From contig NZ_JH636049.1 in the NCBI RefSeq assembly GCF_000258175.1, forward strand, positions 1,326,982-1,390,981: a stretch of DNA of 64,000 bases, given 5' to 3'. Shown piece by piece: positions 35,044-43,930 of the stretch. The notes under the pieces were generated by a model. The model was given only the letters and a program-made list of their open reading frames with translations. It was not told where the DNA came from and made no database searches. The DNA is from Saccharomonospora xinjiangensis XJ-54 (lineage in GTDB: Bacteria; Actinomycetota; Actinomycetes; Mycobacteriales; Pseudonocardiaceae). The position numbers and the translations under genes were made by a program. Each line of letters opens with the position of its first letter. The stretch's first letter is position 1.

Positions 35044-36174
35044 ATGTCCGAGACCGCCGTGAGGCTCACCTCCGGCATGCTGCGCCGCGCGGCCGTCGTC
35101 TCGGCACAGCTGCTCGTCGTGTTCGCGGCGCTCTGGGCATTGCGCAACGTCACGAAGCACCTCAGTTACGTGATCATCCCGCTGGCGGTCGCCTTGCTGC
35201 TCACGGCGATGCTGGAACCGGTGGTCGGCTGGCTCACCCGCCACCGATGGCCCCGCTTCCTTGCCGTCCTTGCCGCGCTGGTGCTGGGACTCGTCGTCGT
35301 GGGCGGCCTCGTGAGTTTCGTGGTCTTCTCGATCATCGACTCCTACGACGAACTTCGCGGGCGTGTACTCGAAAGCATCAGGCAGATCGAAAGCTGGCTG
35401 GCGGAAAGCCCGCTCCCCCTCGGCGGTGAACTCGCGGGCAGGCTCCAGGAGTGGCTCGACGGAAACCGGGAGAGGGTGCTCGCGCAGGCGTTGACCGCGT
35501 TCAACACGGTGGGCGCGTTTCTGGTCGGCCTCGTGGTGGCACTGGTGCTGTTCATCATGTTCCTCCATTCGGGACCGCGGCTCTGGGCCGCGACGCTGCT
35601 GCCGTGGCGGCCGAGCACCCGCGCGGTCATCGATGACGCCGGGCGCAGGGCGTACCGGAGCGTCATCGTCTACGTGCGGGTGACGGCGCTGGTCGCGTTG
35701 ATCGACGCGATCGGTATCGGTGTGGGACTGCTCGCCGTGGGAGTGCCGCTCGCCGTTCCGCTGGCCGCGCTCGTGTTCATCGGCGGTTTCATCCCGTACG
35801 TCGGCGCGGTGGTGTCGGGCTTCGTGGCGGTCGCGGTGACCCTCGTCAGCAACGGACTTGTCGCGGCACTCATCATCCTCGGTGTCGTACTGGCGGTTCA
35901 GCAGCTCGAAGGCGAGGTATTGCAGCCCATCCTTCAGGGCAACTTCAGCAATCTGCACCCCACCGTGGTGCTGGTCGCCCTGGTCATCGGCGGTGCCGAA
36001 GGCGGCATCGCCGGGGTGCTGTTCGCCGTCCCTGTCTTGGCCGCCGTACGTGGTGTGGTGCTCGCCGTCGCCGAACACCATGCGGCGCAGGAAGCGCAGG
36101 CACGCGAGGAGAAGCCCTCCGGCACGGCACGCGAGTCCGACGGCACCGAGACCCCTGGCGGAACCGAGGAGTGA
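35044..36174 (+). CDS. AI-2E/PerM-family membrane transporter
   Basis: This 376-residue polytopic protein of the PF01594 family has about eight hydrophobic segments. The typical layout is present: paired N-terminal helices (LSYVIIPLAVALLLTAMLEP), an extracytoplasmic helical loop (about residues 90-145) and C-terminal helices with FIPYVGAVVSGFVAVAVTL, QQLEGEVLQPILQGNFSNLH and HPTVVLVALVIGGAEGGIAG. Family members export diverse small molecules; AI-2 is only one case. The ATG at 35044 has GGAGG close upstream. An acidic, low-complexity C-terminal tail follows the last helix. Confidence 0.9.
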   Translation: MSETAVRLTSGMLRRAAVVSAQLLVVFAALWALRNVTKHLSYVIIPLAVALLLTAMLEPVVGWLTRHRWPRFLAVLAALVLGLVVVGGLVSFVVFSIIDSYDELRGRVLESIRQIESWLAESPLPLGGELAGRLQEWLDGNRERVLAQALTAFNTVGAFLVGLVVALVLFIMFLHSGPRLWAATLLPWRPSTRAVIDDAGRRAYRSVIVYVRVTALVALIDAIGIGVGLLAVGVPLAVPLAALVFIGGFIPYVGAVVSGFVAVAVTLVSNGLVAALIILGVVLAVQQLEGEVLQPILQGNFSNLHPTVVLVALVIGGAEGGIAGVLFAVPVLAAVRGVVLAVAEHHAAQEAQAREEKPSGTARESDGTETPGGTEE

Positions 36175-36181
36175 GCACGCC

Positions 36182-36622
36182 CTACGCCAGGTCGCGGGCT
36201 TCCTCCACCCGGCGAGCGATGGTCATCTCCACCGCGTTCAGCAGCAGGTAGGCGGTGGATGCCGCGAACGGCCCCGCGAACCACGCCACGGTGACCGGAA
36301 GCCACGCACCGGCGGCGGCCGTCGCGCCGAGGGCGAGCCCCACCGACAGCACCCCGATGGAACTGCCCAGCGCGACCACCTTGCTCTGTTCCTCGTCGCC
36401 GAGCGAACGCCGGAACGCGTTCGTGGCGACCGCTTCCACCACGAGGAAGCTCAGCACCGCGCCGAGGGCGAACAGCAGGATCTGCACTGCCTTCGGGGGT
36501 GAATGCTGCGCCGAGAGCATGGCCAGCGAGCAGGTGATCATCACCGAATAGCCGAAGGCGCCCGAGTTGTTGCGCAGCGACATCCGGATCTCTCTGGCGT
36601 AGAGCCCTGGTATGCCTGCCAT
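36182..36622 (-). CDS. Four-helix membrane protein, function unknown
   Basis: This 146-residue protein has four predicted transmembrane helices (SVMITCSLAMLSA, ILLFALGAVLSFLVVEAVAT, LGSSIGVLSVGLALGATAAA and AWFAGPFAASTAYLLLNAVE). The N-terminus is YAREIRMSLRNNSGAFGYSV. The ATG at 36622 has GAGGAGGG upstream. I do not recognise a family. It ends eight bases from the convergent AI-2E-type gene. Confidence 0.75.
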   Translation of the reverse strand: MAGIPGLYAREIRMSLRNNSGAFGYSVMITCSLAMLSAQHSPPKAVQILLFALGAVLSFLVVEAVATNAFRRSLGDEEQSKVVALGSSIGVLSVGLALGATAAAGAWLPVTVAWFAGPFAASTAYLLLNAVEMTIARRVEEARDLA

Positions 36623-36707
36623 CCCGACCCTCCTCAGTTCCTCCCGATGTCGCCGGGGCACGAGCCGCCGTCCTCTCCCAGCGCATTCCTCGCCCCGCTC
36701 GCCATCC

Positions 36708-37643
36708 TCAGCGAGCCTCGGTGGGTTCCTCCGACTCGACCTCACCGCGCAGCACCGCGACGGGGCACGGCGCGTGGTACAGCACGGCGTGACTCACCGA
36801 ACCCAGCAGAGCTCTGGTCACCGGCCCCCTGCCATGACTGCCGACCACGAGCAGGCGGGCTCCCTCGGAGCGGTCCAGCAGCGCATGAGTCGGCCGGTCG
36901 GTGACCGCTTCCCAGTCCACCGCGACGGCCGGGTGTTCACGAGCCGCCTGTTCGAACTGCTCCCTCGCCGCTTCCTGCACGGTGTCGTCCACGTGGTAAA
37001 GCCCGGCCTGCGCGGGCGGCGCGGTCGCATAGATATCCAGCGGCCAGTCGGTCCACGAATGCACGGCACGCACCGGCGCTCCGTGGCGCTCGGCGAACGT
37101 CAGTGCGAATTCGACAGCCCTCACACTGGTGCCCGACCCGTCCACCCCGACCACCACGGGCGCATCGGGCGGAGCGGGTTCGCCCCGCACCACGACCAGC
37201 GGCTGGGGAAGGAACCTCGCGAGGTAGGCGACGGTGGAGCCGAGCAGCATCCGGGACAACGCACCACGGCCCGATGCGCCTGCCACCACCATGGCCGGTG
37301 CGATCTCCTCGGCGAGCTGGGTCACCGTGACCTCGGGTGCGCCGTCGGGCATGGCCGTGTGCACCGTCAGATCCGGGTACAGCGACCGGCAGTCGTCGGC
37401 GGCCAGCTCCAGTTCCCGCCGCGTGGCTTCGATGACAGCGCGGGCGTCGAGGTTCTCAGCCGAGACCTCCCCTTGCGCGCGTGGTGGCTCCCACTCCAGC
37501 GACCACACGATGACCAGCGGACTCCTGGACGCGGCGGCCTCACCGGCAGCCCACCACACGGCGCGTCGTCCGCCCTCCGAGCCGTCGAAACACGCCAACA
37601 CCCCGCCTGCCACCTCACCACCGGCCGACCACGAACGCGTCAT
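36708..37643 (-). CDS. Universal stress protein with two Usp domains
   Basis: This 311-residue tandem UspA protein has a first domain of about residues 10-150 with CFDGSEGGRRAVWWA and the nucleotide-binding signature GASGRGALSRMLLGSTV. The second domain is about 155-300 with VVGVDGSGTSVRAVEFAL and GSHGRGPVTRALLGSVSHAV. Both ATP-binding loops (Gx2Gx9GS) are intact. Usp proteins accumulate under starvation or hypoxia in actinobacteria. The ATG at 37643 follows AGAGGAG. It overlaps the stop of the SPW-protein gene by four bases, so the two are coupled. Confidence 0.92.
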   Translation of the reverse strand: MTRSWSAGGEVAGGVLACFDGSEGGRRAVWWAAGEAAASRSPLVIVWSLEWEPPRAQGEVSAENLDARAVIEATRRELELAADDCRSLYPDLTVHTAMPDGAPEVTVTQLAEEIAPAMVVAGASGRGALSRMLLGSTVAYLARFLPQPLVVVRGEPAPPDAPVVVGVDGSGTSVRAVEFALTFAERHGAPVRAVHSWTDWPLDIYATAPPAQAGLYHVDDTVQEAAREQFEQAAREHPAVAVDWEAVTDRPTHALLDRSEGARLLVVGSHGRGPVTRALLGSVSHAVLYHAPCPVAVLRGEVESEEPTEAR

Positions 37644-38221
37644 GCGCCGCTCCTCTTGATCTCGGACCTCCGGCCGCCCCATCGCGCGCCGAGAATCAGG
37701 GAGGCGATCGACATCGCTACCACCACGGCACCGGCAACGACGTCGTTGACGACAGCCACACCCTCCTCAGCTCCGTGGTAGTTCATCGCGAACGGGGCGA
37801 CGATCAGCCAGATTCCGACGAGCATGGTCGCCCAGCCTGCCCATTGCCTCACGAACGGGGACACCGCCTTCGCCGCGCCAAACGCGGCAAGCACGACACC
37901 GGCCACGACGTCCGGCACCGCGGCCGAGACTCCCAACACGGTGGCGGGATGATCGATCAGCACGGGCGACACGATGAGCCACACTCCCGCGAGGAACGCG
38001 ATCGCCGCGGGAAGCCCGGCCAGCACGTCCTGATACGGAACCGGCGACGTCCGATGCGATGCCGGAGGTTGTTCCGGTTCCGGTTTCCTGCCCTCGGGCA
38101 CGGCTGACGGATTGGCGTGCGGCGGTCGCATGCCTTTCCACGGCCCTGCGGGCTCCTCCGGCGCGGACGGCCGGAGGAGGAGCCTCTTCGCCGTGGTCGC
38201 ACGGCGTCCGTGCCGAATCAC
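37640..38221 (-). CDS. SPW-repeat membrane protein
   Basis: This 193-residue protein has two SPW-type repeats, each of two transmembrane helices: GVWLIVSPVLIDHPATVLGV with DVVAGVVLAAFGA, and GIWLIVAPFAMNYHGAEEGV with NDVVAGAVVVAMSIASLIL. The GTG at 38221 is chosen because AAGGAGG lies six bases upstream and the codon overlaps the stop of the lipoprotein gene (GTGA); an ATG at 38131 is the alternative. The N-terminal 60 residues are basic and Pro-rich. Function is unknown. Confidence 0.8.
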   Translation of the reverse strand: MIRHGRRATTAKRLLLRPSAPEEPAGPWKGMRPPHANPSAVPEGRKPEPEQPPASHRTSPVPYQDVLAGLPAAIAFLAGVWLIVSPVLIDHPATVLGVSAAVPDVVAGVVLAAFGAAKAVSPFVRQWAGWATMLVGIWLIVAPFAMNYHGAEEGVAVVNDVVAGAVVVAMSIASLILGARWGGRRSEIKRSGA

Positions 38222-38625
38222 GTTGAGCCTCCTTCGACGAGGTCGGCGTCATCGACGACGAGCGGCGTTCCCTGCATGCAGGTGGTGGCCATGCCGGGCC
38301 GCAGCGTGCCGTGCACGACGACCTCCGCGCCCGGCCGTACCTCGGGGCCGCCCTCCAGCAGCAGGTACTCCCGTCCTCCCGTCGTCAGCACAAGGCAGTT
38401 CGGCTCCACACCGCGCGAGATGGTGCCGCGCAGTGTCACCTCGGTGCCCTCCGTGGGAGTGGGGTCCGGCTGCCCGGGTGTGGTCGCCGGTGGGGACGCG
38501 GGGGGTGGTTCCCCCTGATCGTCCGAGCCCGAGCAGGCGGCGAGTACCACCGCGGAGGAGGTGAACAACGCGACGACGATCCCGCCGGCCATCCCACGGG
38601 CAGTCCCGCTGGCGATCCCGCGCAC
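38218..38625 (-). CDS. Putative lipoprotein with OB-fold-like domain
   Basis: This secreted protein of about 135 residues has a lipobox (SAVVLAAC, Cys near residue 31) after a hydrophobic stretch, then a Pro/Thr-rich linker and a small beta-rich domain (TLRGTISRGVEPNCLVLTTG, EVVVHGTLRPGMATTCMQGT). The GTG at 38625 is favoured by GGGAGGTGA upstream; ATG at 38592 is possible but has no good ribosome-binding site. Function unknown. It is the first gene of a coupled set of three with the SPW and Usp genes. Confidence 0.7.
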   Translation of the reverse strand: MRGIASGTARGMAGGIVVALFTSSAVVLAACSGSDDQGEPPPASPPATTPGQPDPTPTEGTEVTLRGTISRGVEPNCLVLTTGGREYLLLEGGPEVRPGAEVVVHGTLRPGMATTCMQGTPLVVDDADLVEGGST

Positions 38626-38726
38626 TCCGCCGTCACCTCCCTGCTCGATGCGACCACGGCGACGCCAACCGGGTTCCCTGGCCTCGGCGCGATCAACCCT
38701 CCCCGCGGGCGCCGGTGGCGGCGACG

Positions 38727-39536
38727 CTACTTCACCGCCCCCATCGACAAGCCTCGTACGAGGTGCTTCTGCGCGATCCAACCGATGATCATCACCGGTA
38801 GTGAGGCGAGGAGGGCCGCGGCGGACAGCTGCGCCCAGTACAGGCCCTCGCTGGTGATGAAGCCGGAAAGGAACACCGGAACCGTGCCCGCCCGGGCGGC
38901 CGTGAGGTTGATCGCGTAGAAGAACTCCGTCCACGAAAAGATCACACAGATGAGTGCCGTCGCCGCAATGCCAGGTGCCACGACGGGGAGCACGACGCGA
39001 CGGAGCAGCGTCGGCAGCGACGCGCCGTCGATCCGAGCCGCCTCGATCATCTCCCTCGGCACCTCCAGCAGGAACGAGCGCATCATCCACACCGCGAGTG
39101 GCAGGTTCATGGCGGTGTAGAGGATGACGAGGGCCCAGACATGGTCGAGCAATCGCACGTTCTGCGAGATGACGTAGAGCGGGATGATCGCGGCGACGAC
39201 CGGAAGCATCTTCGTGGAGAGGAAGAACCCGAGCACGTTCTCCGTGCGCTTGACGGGGGCGAGCGACAGCGCGTACGCGGCCGGGATGCCGAGCAGGAGC
39301 ACGAACACCGTCGAGAGCGCCGTCACGAACGCCGAATTGGCCAGATACGGCAGGAAACCGCGTTCGACGACGCCCGCGAACTGCTCCAGCGTCGGCGTGA
39401 ACACCACGGACGGCGGATCGGTGTAGGCGTCGGCCTCCCTCTTGAACGCTGTCACCACCATCCACACCACGGGGAACACGAACAGGATCGCCACCAGCCA
39501 CGTGAACGCGGTCAGCGCCGCGCGGGTGAGCCTCAT
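38727..39536 (-). CDS. Carbohydrate ABC transporter permease (MalG/SmoG type)
   Basis: This 269-residue inner-membrane permease has six transmembrane helices and the binding-protein-dependent transport EAA loop (EMIEAARIDGASLPTLLRRV). The N-terminus FTWLVAILFVFPVVWMVVTAFK is typical of the second permease of CUT1 sugar systems. The start overlaps the stop of the first permease gene. With the neighbouring permease, binding protein and dehydrogenase it forms a polyol or sugar uptake operon. Confidence 0.93.
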   Translation of the reverse strand: MRLTRAALTAFTWLVAILFVFPVVWMVVTAFKREADAYTDPPSVVFTPTLEQFAGVVERGFLPYLANSAFVTALSTVFVLLLGIPAAYALSLAPVKRTENVLGFFLSTKMLPVVAAIIPLYVISQNVRLLDHVWALVILYTAMNLPLAVWMMRSFLLEVPREMIEAARIDGASLPTLLRRVVLPVVAPGIAATALICVIFSWTEFFYAINLTAARAGTVPVFLSGFITSEGLYWAQLSAAALLASLPVMIIGWIAQKHLVRGLSMGAVK

Positions 39537-40468
39537 TTCACGCCTCCGCTCACGTCGAAGGAACGGAACATCAACCGCAGGGCGAAGGTGGCGACCACCA
39601 GTGTCATCGCCACGACGACGACCCCCATCGCCGACGACTGTCCGATGTCGAAGCCCTCGAACGCGCGCTGGTAGACGTAGAACGGCAGGTTGGTGCTCGC
39701 TGTGCCGGGCCCGCCCTGCGTCATGAGGTAGATCGCGTCGAAGGAGTTGACGATGTAGATCGCGCCGAGCAAGGCGGCGAGGTGCAGATACCTGGCGAGT
39801 TGCGGCAGCGTCACCGACGCGAACGTCCGCCACCGCCCCGCGCCGTCCATCTGCGCGGCCTCAAGCACCTCCTTCGACTGCGCCTGGAGCCCGGCGAGCA
39901 GCAGCAAGGTCATGAACGGCGTCCACTGCCACACGACCTGCGCCATCACCGACGCGAGCGGGTACTCCGAAAGCCAATCGACCTCCGCGCCGAACAGGAA
40001 GTTCACCAGTCCGTACGCCGGGTCGAACATCGTGGTCTTCCACAGCAACGCACCGGCGGCGGGAAGGATGAGAAACGGCGTGATGATCAGCGTGCGCACC
40101 ACCGCCCTACCCGGGAACGCCCTGTCGAGCAACAGAGCGAGACCCAGGCCGAGCAGCATCGACACGAACACACACACCACGGTCAACAGCACCGTGTTGA
40201 CCATCGCGACCCTGAACTGGCTGTCGGTGAACACATCGACGTAGTTGTCGAGCCCCACGAAGTGCCGCGAACCGGGCCGCACCAGGTTCCACGACTGGAA
40301 CGAGTAGATCACCGTCAGCAGGAACGGCACCTGCGTCACCGCGATCGTGAAGACGAGCGCGGGCAACAGCGGCGCCCTGCGCTTCCACCCGCTCTCTCCT
40401 CGCCGAGGCTCCCGACGTTCCTGAGACGGCGTTGAGGTCTTCCCGGCCACTGTCGTCATCGTCGTCAT
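39533..40468 (-). CDS. Carbohydrate ABC transporter permease (MalF/SmoF type)
   Basis: This 311-residue permease has about six transmembrane helices, the opening LLPALVFTIAVTQVPFLLTV, and the EAA loop VLEAAQMDGAGRWRTFASVT. IVNSFDAIYLMTQGGPGTAS is the usual stretch of CUT1 first permeases. The ATG at 40468 has GGGAGG upstream and overlaps the binding-protein stop (ATGA). It pairs with the downstream permease to form the membrane channel. Confidence 0.93.
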   Translation of the reverse strand: MTTMTTVAGKTSTPSQERREPRRGESGWKRRAPLLPALVFTIAVTQVPFLLTVIYSFQSWNLVRPGSRHFVGLDNYVDVFTDSQFRVAMVNTVLLTVVCVFVSMLLGLGLALLLDRAFPGRAVVRTLIITPFLILPAAGALLWKTTMFDPAYGLVNFLFGAEVDWLSEYPLASVMAQVVWQWTPFMTLLLLAGLQAQSKEVLEAAQMDGAGRWRTFASVTLPQLARYLHLAALLGAIYIVNSFDAIYLMTQGGPGTASTNLPFYVYQRAFEGFDIGQSSAMGVVVVAMTLVVATFALRLMFRSFDVSGGVK

Positions 40469-41814
40469 CGGGCCTCCCGGTACGAATCGCCGACGGTCTC
40501 GGCGTAGGACTGGGACTGTCGCAGCGCCTCCTCGACGGTCTGCCGACCCGCGATGGCGGCCGAGATCTGCTGGCTCACCCTCGTGCCGAGATCCTGGAAC
40601 TCGGGGATGCCGACGAACTGGATGCCCTCGTACGGCACCGGCCGCGTCATGGTGTGGTCTTGATCGGCGGTGCGGATACCGTCGAGCGTCGCATCGGCGT
40701 AGGCGCTCGCGGCTCTGCGGTACTCGGGAATGTCGTAGGTGGAGCGTCGGCAGCCTGGCGGAACGCGATTCCACCCGAGTTCCTCACCGACGAGCCGCAC
40801 GTAGTCCTTGCTGGTCATCCAGCTCAGGAACTCCCAGGCGAGGCCTGCGTTCTCCGTGCTCGCCGGGATCGCCAGCGCCCATGTGTAGAGCCAGCCGCTC
40901 GCCTCCGTCTTGGCCACCGGAGCCTGCACGTACCCCGACTTGCCGACGACCTTGCTGGTGGCCGGGTCCTCGTTGGTGCCAGCCATGACCGTCGCGTCGT
41001 ACCACATGGCGGCCTGACCCTGCGTGTACCGGGTGCCGCACTCGGAGAACCCCGCGCTGGACGCGCCCACCTCACCGTGCTCGCGCACCAGATCGACGTA
41101 GAACCGCGTCGCCGCGCGGAATTCCGGCGACGTCAGTCGCGCGTTCCAGTTCTCATCGAACCACCGCCCCCCGAACGTGTTCACCACCGTGGTGAGCGGC
41201 GCGAGACTCTCGCCCCAGCCCGGTTTGCCGCGCAGGCAGATCCCGGCGACCCCGGCCTCGTCGTCGTCGAGCACAGCGGCGAACTCCGCGATCTGCTCCC
41301 ACGTCGGACGCTCCGGCATCGTCAGTCCCGCTTCGGCGAAAAGGTCCTTGCGGTAGGCGAGGAACGACGACTCCCCGTAGAACGGCACCGCGTACATCGA
41401 CGCGCCGTACGAAAGGGAGTCGCGGATGCTGGGAATGAAGTCGTCCGCGTCGTAGTCCGGGTTCGCCTCCAGATACGGGCCGAGGTCGGTCAACCAGCCG
41501 TTGGCCGCCCACTGCGGCGTCTCGTAGTTGCTGATCATCACGATGTCGAACTCGCCGCCCTGCGTCGCGGTCGAGGCCGTGATCTTCGCTCTGGCCTGGT
41601 TCTCCGGAAGCGACACGAACGTCACCTCGACCCCGTGCTCCCGCTCGAACCGGTCGGACAGGGCGATGGCGTCGTTCATCTGGGGATTCGCCACGATGGC
41701 GACGACGAGCGAGCGGCCACTCGCTCCGATCGCCCCCGCGCCCGCGCACCCGGTGACCGTGAGTACCACGGCCAGCACGAGCAGGGGAAGGCGGTGGCGT
41801 GCGGCTCGCGACAT
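40465..41814 (-). CDS. Sugar/polyol ABC transporter substrate-binding lipoprotein
   Basis: This 449-residue extracytoplasmic binding protein (family 1) has a lipoprotein signal peptide ending in LTVTGC (Cys23). The mature protein has VAIVANPQMNDAIALSDRFE, YAVPFYGESSFLAYRKDLFA and TWALAIPASTENAGLAWEFL, as in SmoE-like sorbitol/mannitol binding proteins. The ligand is inferred to be a polyol because a medium-chain dehydrogenase follows upstream and a SorC-type regulator is divergent. It starts three bases after the dehydrogenase gene. Confidence 0.92.
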   Translation of the reverse strand: MSRAARHRLPLLVLAVVLTVTGCAGAGAIGASGRSLVVAIVANPQMNDAIALSDRFEREHGVEVTFVSLPENQARAKITASTATQGGEFDIVMISNYETPQWAANGWLTDLGPYLEANPDYDADDFIPSIRDSLSYGASMYAVPFYGESSFLAYRKDLFAEAGLTMPERPTWEQIAEFAAVLDDDEAGVAGICLRGKPGWGESLAPLTTVVNTFGGRWFDENWNARLTSPEFRAATRFYVDLVREHGEVGASSAGFSECGTRYTQGQAAMWYDATVMAGTNEDPATSKVVGKSGYVQAPVAKTEASGWLYTWALAIPASTENAGLAWEFLSWMTSKDYVRLVGEELGWNRVPPGCRRSTYDIPEYRRAASAYADATLDGIRTADQDHTMTRPVPYEGIQFVGIPEFQDLGTRVSQQISAAIAGRQTVEEALRQSQSYAETVGDSYREAR

Positions 41815-41817
41815 CGC

Positions 41818-42816
41818 TCACTCACCTCCCGGAACGACCTGGATCTTCAGCCCGGTTCCGCCGCGCATCAGGTCGAGTGCCTCGGTGAACCGCTCAAGGG
41901 GAAGGGAGTGCGTCACCAGCGCGTCGGTGTCGATGGCGCCGCTCGCGACGAGATCGAGCGCGGCGCCGTAGCTGTGCAGCACCGCCATCGAACCCACGAC
42001 GGTGATCTCGTCGTTGTAGAACCGGTACGGCGACAGTGACACCCGCTCCTGCTCCGGAGCGACGCCGAAGACGAGGAGCCGCCCGCCCCTGCGCAGCCTG
42101 TCGAACGCCGCCTCGATGGCGGGTGCGGCGCCGGTGCAATCGACGGAGGCGTCGAACGTCTCGCCGTCCAGCTCTCCGGGATCGGTGACGACGGCGGCGG
42201 CACCGAGAGCACTCGCCCTCGGCAGCCTCCCCGCGTTGCGGTCGGCCACGGTGACGAGCGCCCCCGCACGCTGGAGCAACTGCTGCATGATCAGGCCCAT
42301 CGTGCCGGCGCCCATCACGAGAAAACGCTCGCCCGCCTCCACACCGATCCGGCGGATTCCGTGTACGGCGCAGGACACCGGCTCGACGAGCGCACCCTGC
42401 GCGTAGGTCAACTCGCCGGGCAACCGGTGGCAGGTCGCGGAGGGAACCGCGACGTACTCGGCGAACGCCCCGTCAACGGTGTCACCCGTGGCACCCCAGT
42501 TGGCACAGAGGTTGCCGCGCCCCGACCGGCAGGGATCGCAGTACCCGCAGAACAGCGAAGGATCGACGGCGACCCGGTCACCGATCGCCCAGCCACCCCG
42601 CACGTCCGGGCCCAGTTCCACGATCTCGCCCGCGAACTCGTGTCCCGGAACGATCGGGTACGGCGTCGGAGGGAAGTGGCCGTCGGCGATGTGCAGGTCG
42701 GTGCCGCAGATGCCGCACGCGCCGACCTTGATCACGACCTCCCTTCGGCCCGGTGTCGGATCGGGTACGTCACCGACCCGGACACTCCCAGGGCGATCCA
42801 CGACAACGGCACGCAC
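41818..42816 (-). CDS. Zinc-dependent medium-chain dehydrogenase (polyol type)
   Basis: This 332-residue enzyme is of the sorbitol/threonine dehydrogenase group. Catalytic zinc ligands are in GACGICGTDLHIADG and the GHEFAGE motif; structural zinc cysteines are in CGYCDPCRSGRGNLC. The Rossmann motif is VMGAGTMGLIM. It probably oxidises the imported polyol with NAD. The GTG at 42816 is used; other in-frame starts are possible. It is first in the operon with the ABC genes and divergent from the regulator. Confidence 0.9.
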   Translation of the reverse strand: MRAVVVDRPGSVRVGDVPDPTPGRREVVIKVGACGICGTDLHIADGHFPPTPYPIVPGHEFAGEIVELGPDVRGGWAIGDRVAVDPSLFCGYCDPCRSGRGNLCANWGATGDTVDGAFAEYVAVPSATCHRLPGELTYAQGALVEPVSCAVHGIRRIGVEAGERFLVMGAGTMGLIMQQLLQRAGALVTVADRNAGRLPRASALGAAAVVTDPGELDGETFDASVDCTGAAPAIEAAFDRLRRGGRLLVFGVAPEQERVSLSPYRFYNDEITVVGSMAVLHSYGAALDLVASGAIDTDALVTHSLPLERFTEALDLMRGGTGLKIQVVPGGE

Positions 42817-42932
42817 AAGCCCCACCTCTCCATCGCTCAGACGAGCGCTTTGAAGAAAGATCCGTCTCAGATGTGCAGGCATTGAACGACCGAACCGGCC
42901 ACGACGTCAACATTGCCCCGAAAGATCGGCGC

Positions 42933-42938
42933 TATAGT
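42933..42938 (+). promoter_or_regulatory. Putative -10 element (TATAGT) of a leaderless regulator gene
   Basis: TATAGT is followed by six bases and the ATG at 42945, with no ribosome-binding site. This indicates a leaderless transcript for the SorC-type regulator. Confidence 0.55.
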
Positions 42939-42944
42939 GCTCAC

Positions 42945-43928
42945 ATGAGCGCGAGTAATCGATCGTGGTCCCTGCTCGATGCCGTCGAGGCAGCCGCCAT
43001 CGCCCACCGCTTCTACGTCCGGGGCGAATCGAAGCTGGAGATCGCGAACGATGTCGGCAAGAGCCGGTTCAAAATCGCCAGGGTGCTTGAGCGGGCGCTG
43101 CACGAGGGCCTGGTGCGGATCGAGTTCTCCCTACCGGAGCCCGTCGATGTCGCGCTGTCGGAGGAGCTGCGTTCGGCATACGGACTCCGCAGGGCATTCG
43201 TGCTCGAACGAGCGGAGAAGGCCGAAGCGCGGCCCGTGCTCAGGCAGCGCATCGGCTCACTGGCCGCCCGCCTGCTGTCGGAGATCGTCACCGACGAGGA
43301 CGTCATCGGCCTGTCCTGGGCGCGCTCGGTGAACGTCATGACCGAGCACATCCGCACGCTGCCGCGCTGCCCGATCGTCCAGCTCTGCGGTGTCCAGGCC
43401 GGCCTCGACAGGCGCGACCGGTCGGTGGAGACGGTGTCCAGGCTGGCGGGTGTGTCCGGCGGCGAGTCCTACCCGATCTACGCGCCTCTCGTGCTGCCGG
43501 ACCGCAGAACCACGGACATCCTCCGCAGGCAGCCGGGCATCGTCGAAACGTTCCGGCGGTTCCGCGATCTCACCAAGGCCGTGGTGAGCATCGGTGCGTG
43601 GCAACCGAACGAGTCCACTGTGTACGACGCGCTGTCACCGGCGGAGCGGGAGTCCATCGCGAAGCGGGGCGCGAAGGCCGAGGTGGCGGCGCGGCTGTTC
43701 GACGCCGACGGCAACGCGCTCGACACCGGCCTTTCGCACCACGTGCTCGCGATCAGCCACGAGGAGCTGCGCCGGATTCCCGAGGTGATCGCCCTCGGCT
43801 ACACCACTCCCAAGGCCGAGGCCGTGGACGCCGTGCTCCGCTCCGGCACGGTGAGCACCCTGGTCACAGACCACGACACCGCGCGCAGAGTCCTCACGCT
43901 CGCGGAACGCCGCCCCCCGTCGCGCTGA
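42945..43928 (+). CDS. SorC/DeoR-type sugar-binding transcriptional regulator
   Basis: This 327-residue regulator has an N-terminal helix-turn-helix (AAIAHRFYVRGESKLEIAND, VGKSRFKIARVLERALHEGL). The C-terminal sugar-phosphate sensor domain has VIGLSWARSVNVMTEHIRTL, AVVSIGAWQ and LGYTTPKAEAVDAVL. Proteins of this kind respond to phosphorylated or free polyols. It is divergent from the dehydrogenase and ABC operon and is its likely regulator. A perfect 21-base repeat array starts directly after its stop codon. Confidence 0.92.
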   Translation: MSASNRSWSLLDAVEAAAIAHRFYVRGESKLEIANDVGKSRFKIARVLERALHEGLVRIEFSLPEPVDVALSEELRSAYGLRRAFVLERAEKAEARPVLRQRIGSLAARLLSEIVTDEDVIGLSWARSVNVMTEHIRTLPRCPIVQLCGVQAGLDRRDRSVETVSRLAGVSGGESYPIYAPLVLPDRRTTDILRRQPGIVETFRRFRDLTKAVVSIGAWQPNESTVYDALSPAERESIAKRGAKAEVAARLFDADGNALDTGLSHHVLAISHEELRRIPEVIALGYTTPKAEAVDAVLRSGTVSTLVTDHDTARRVLTLAERRPPSR

Positions 43929-43930
43929 CC

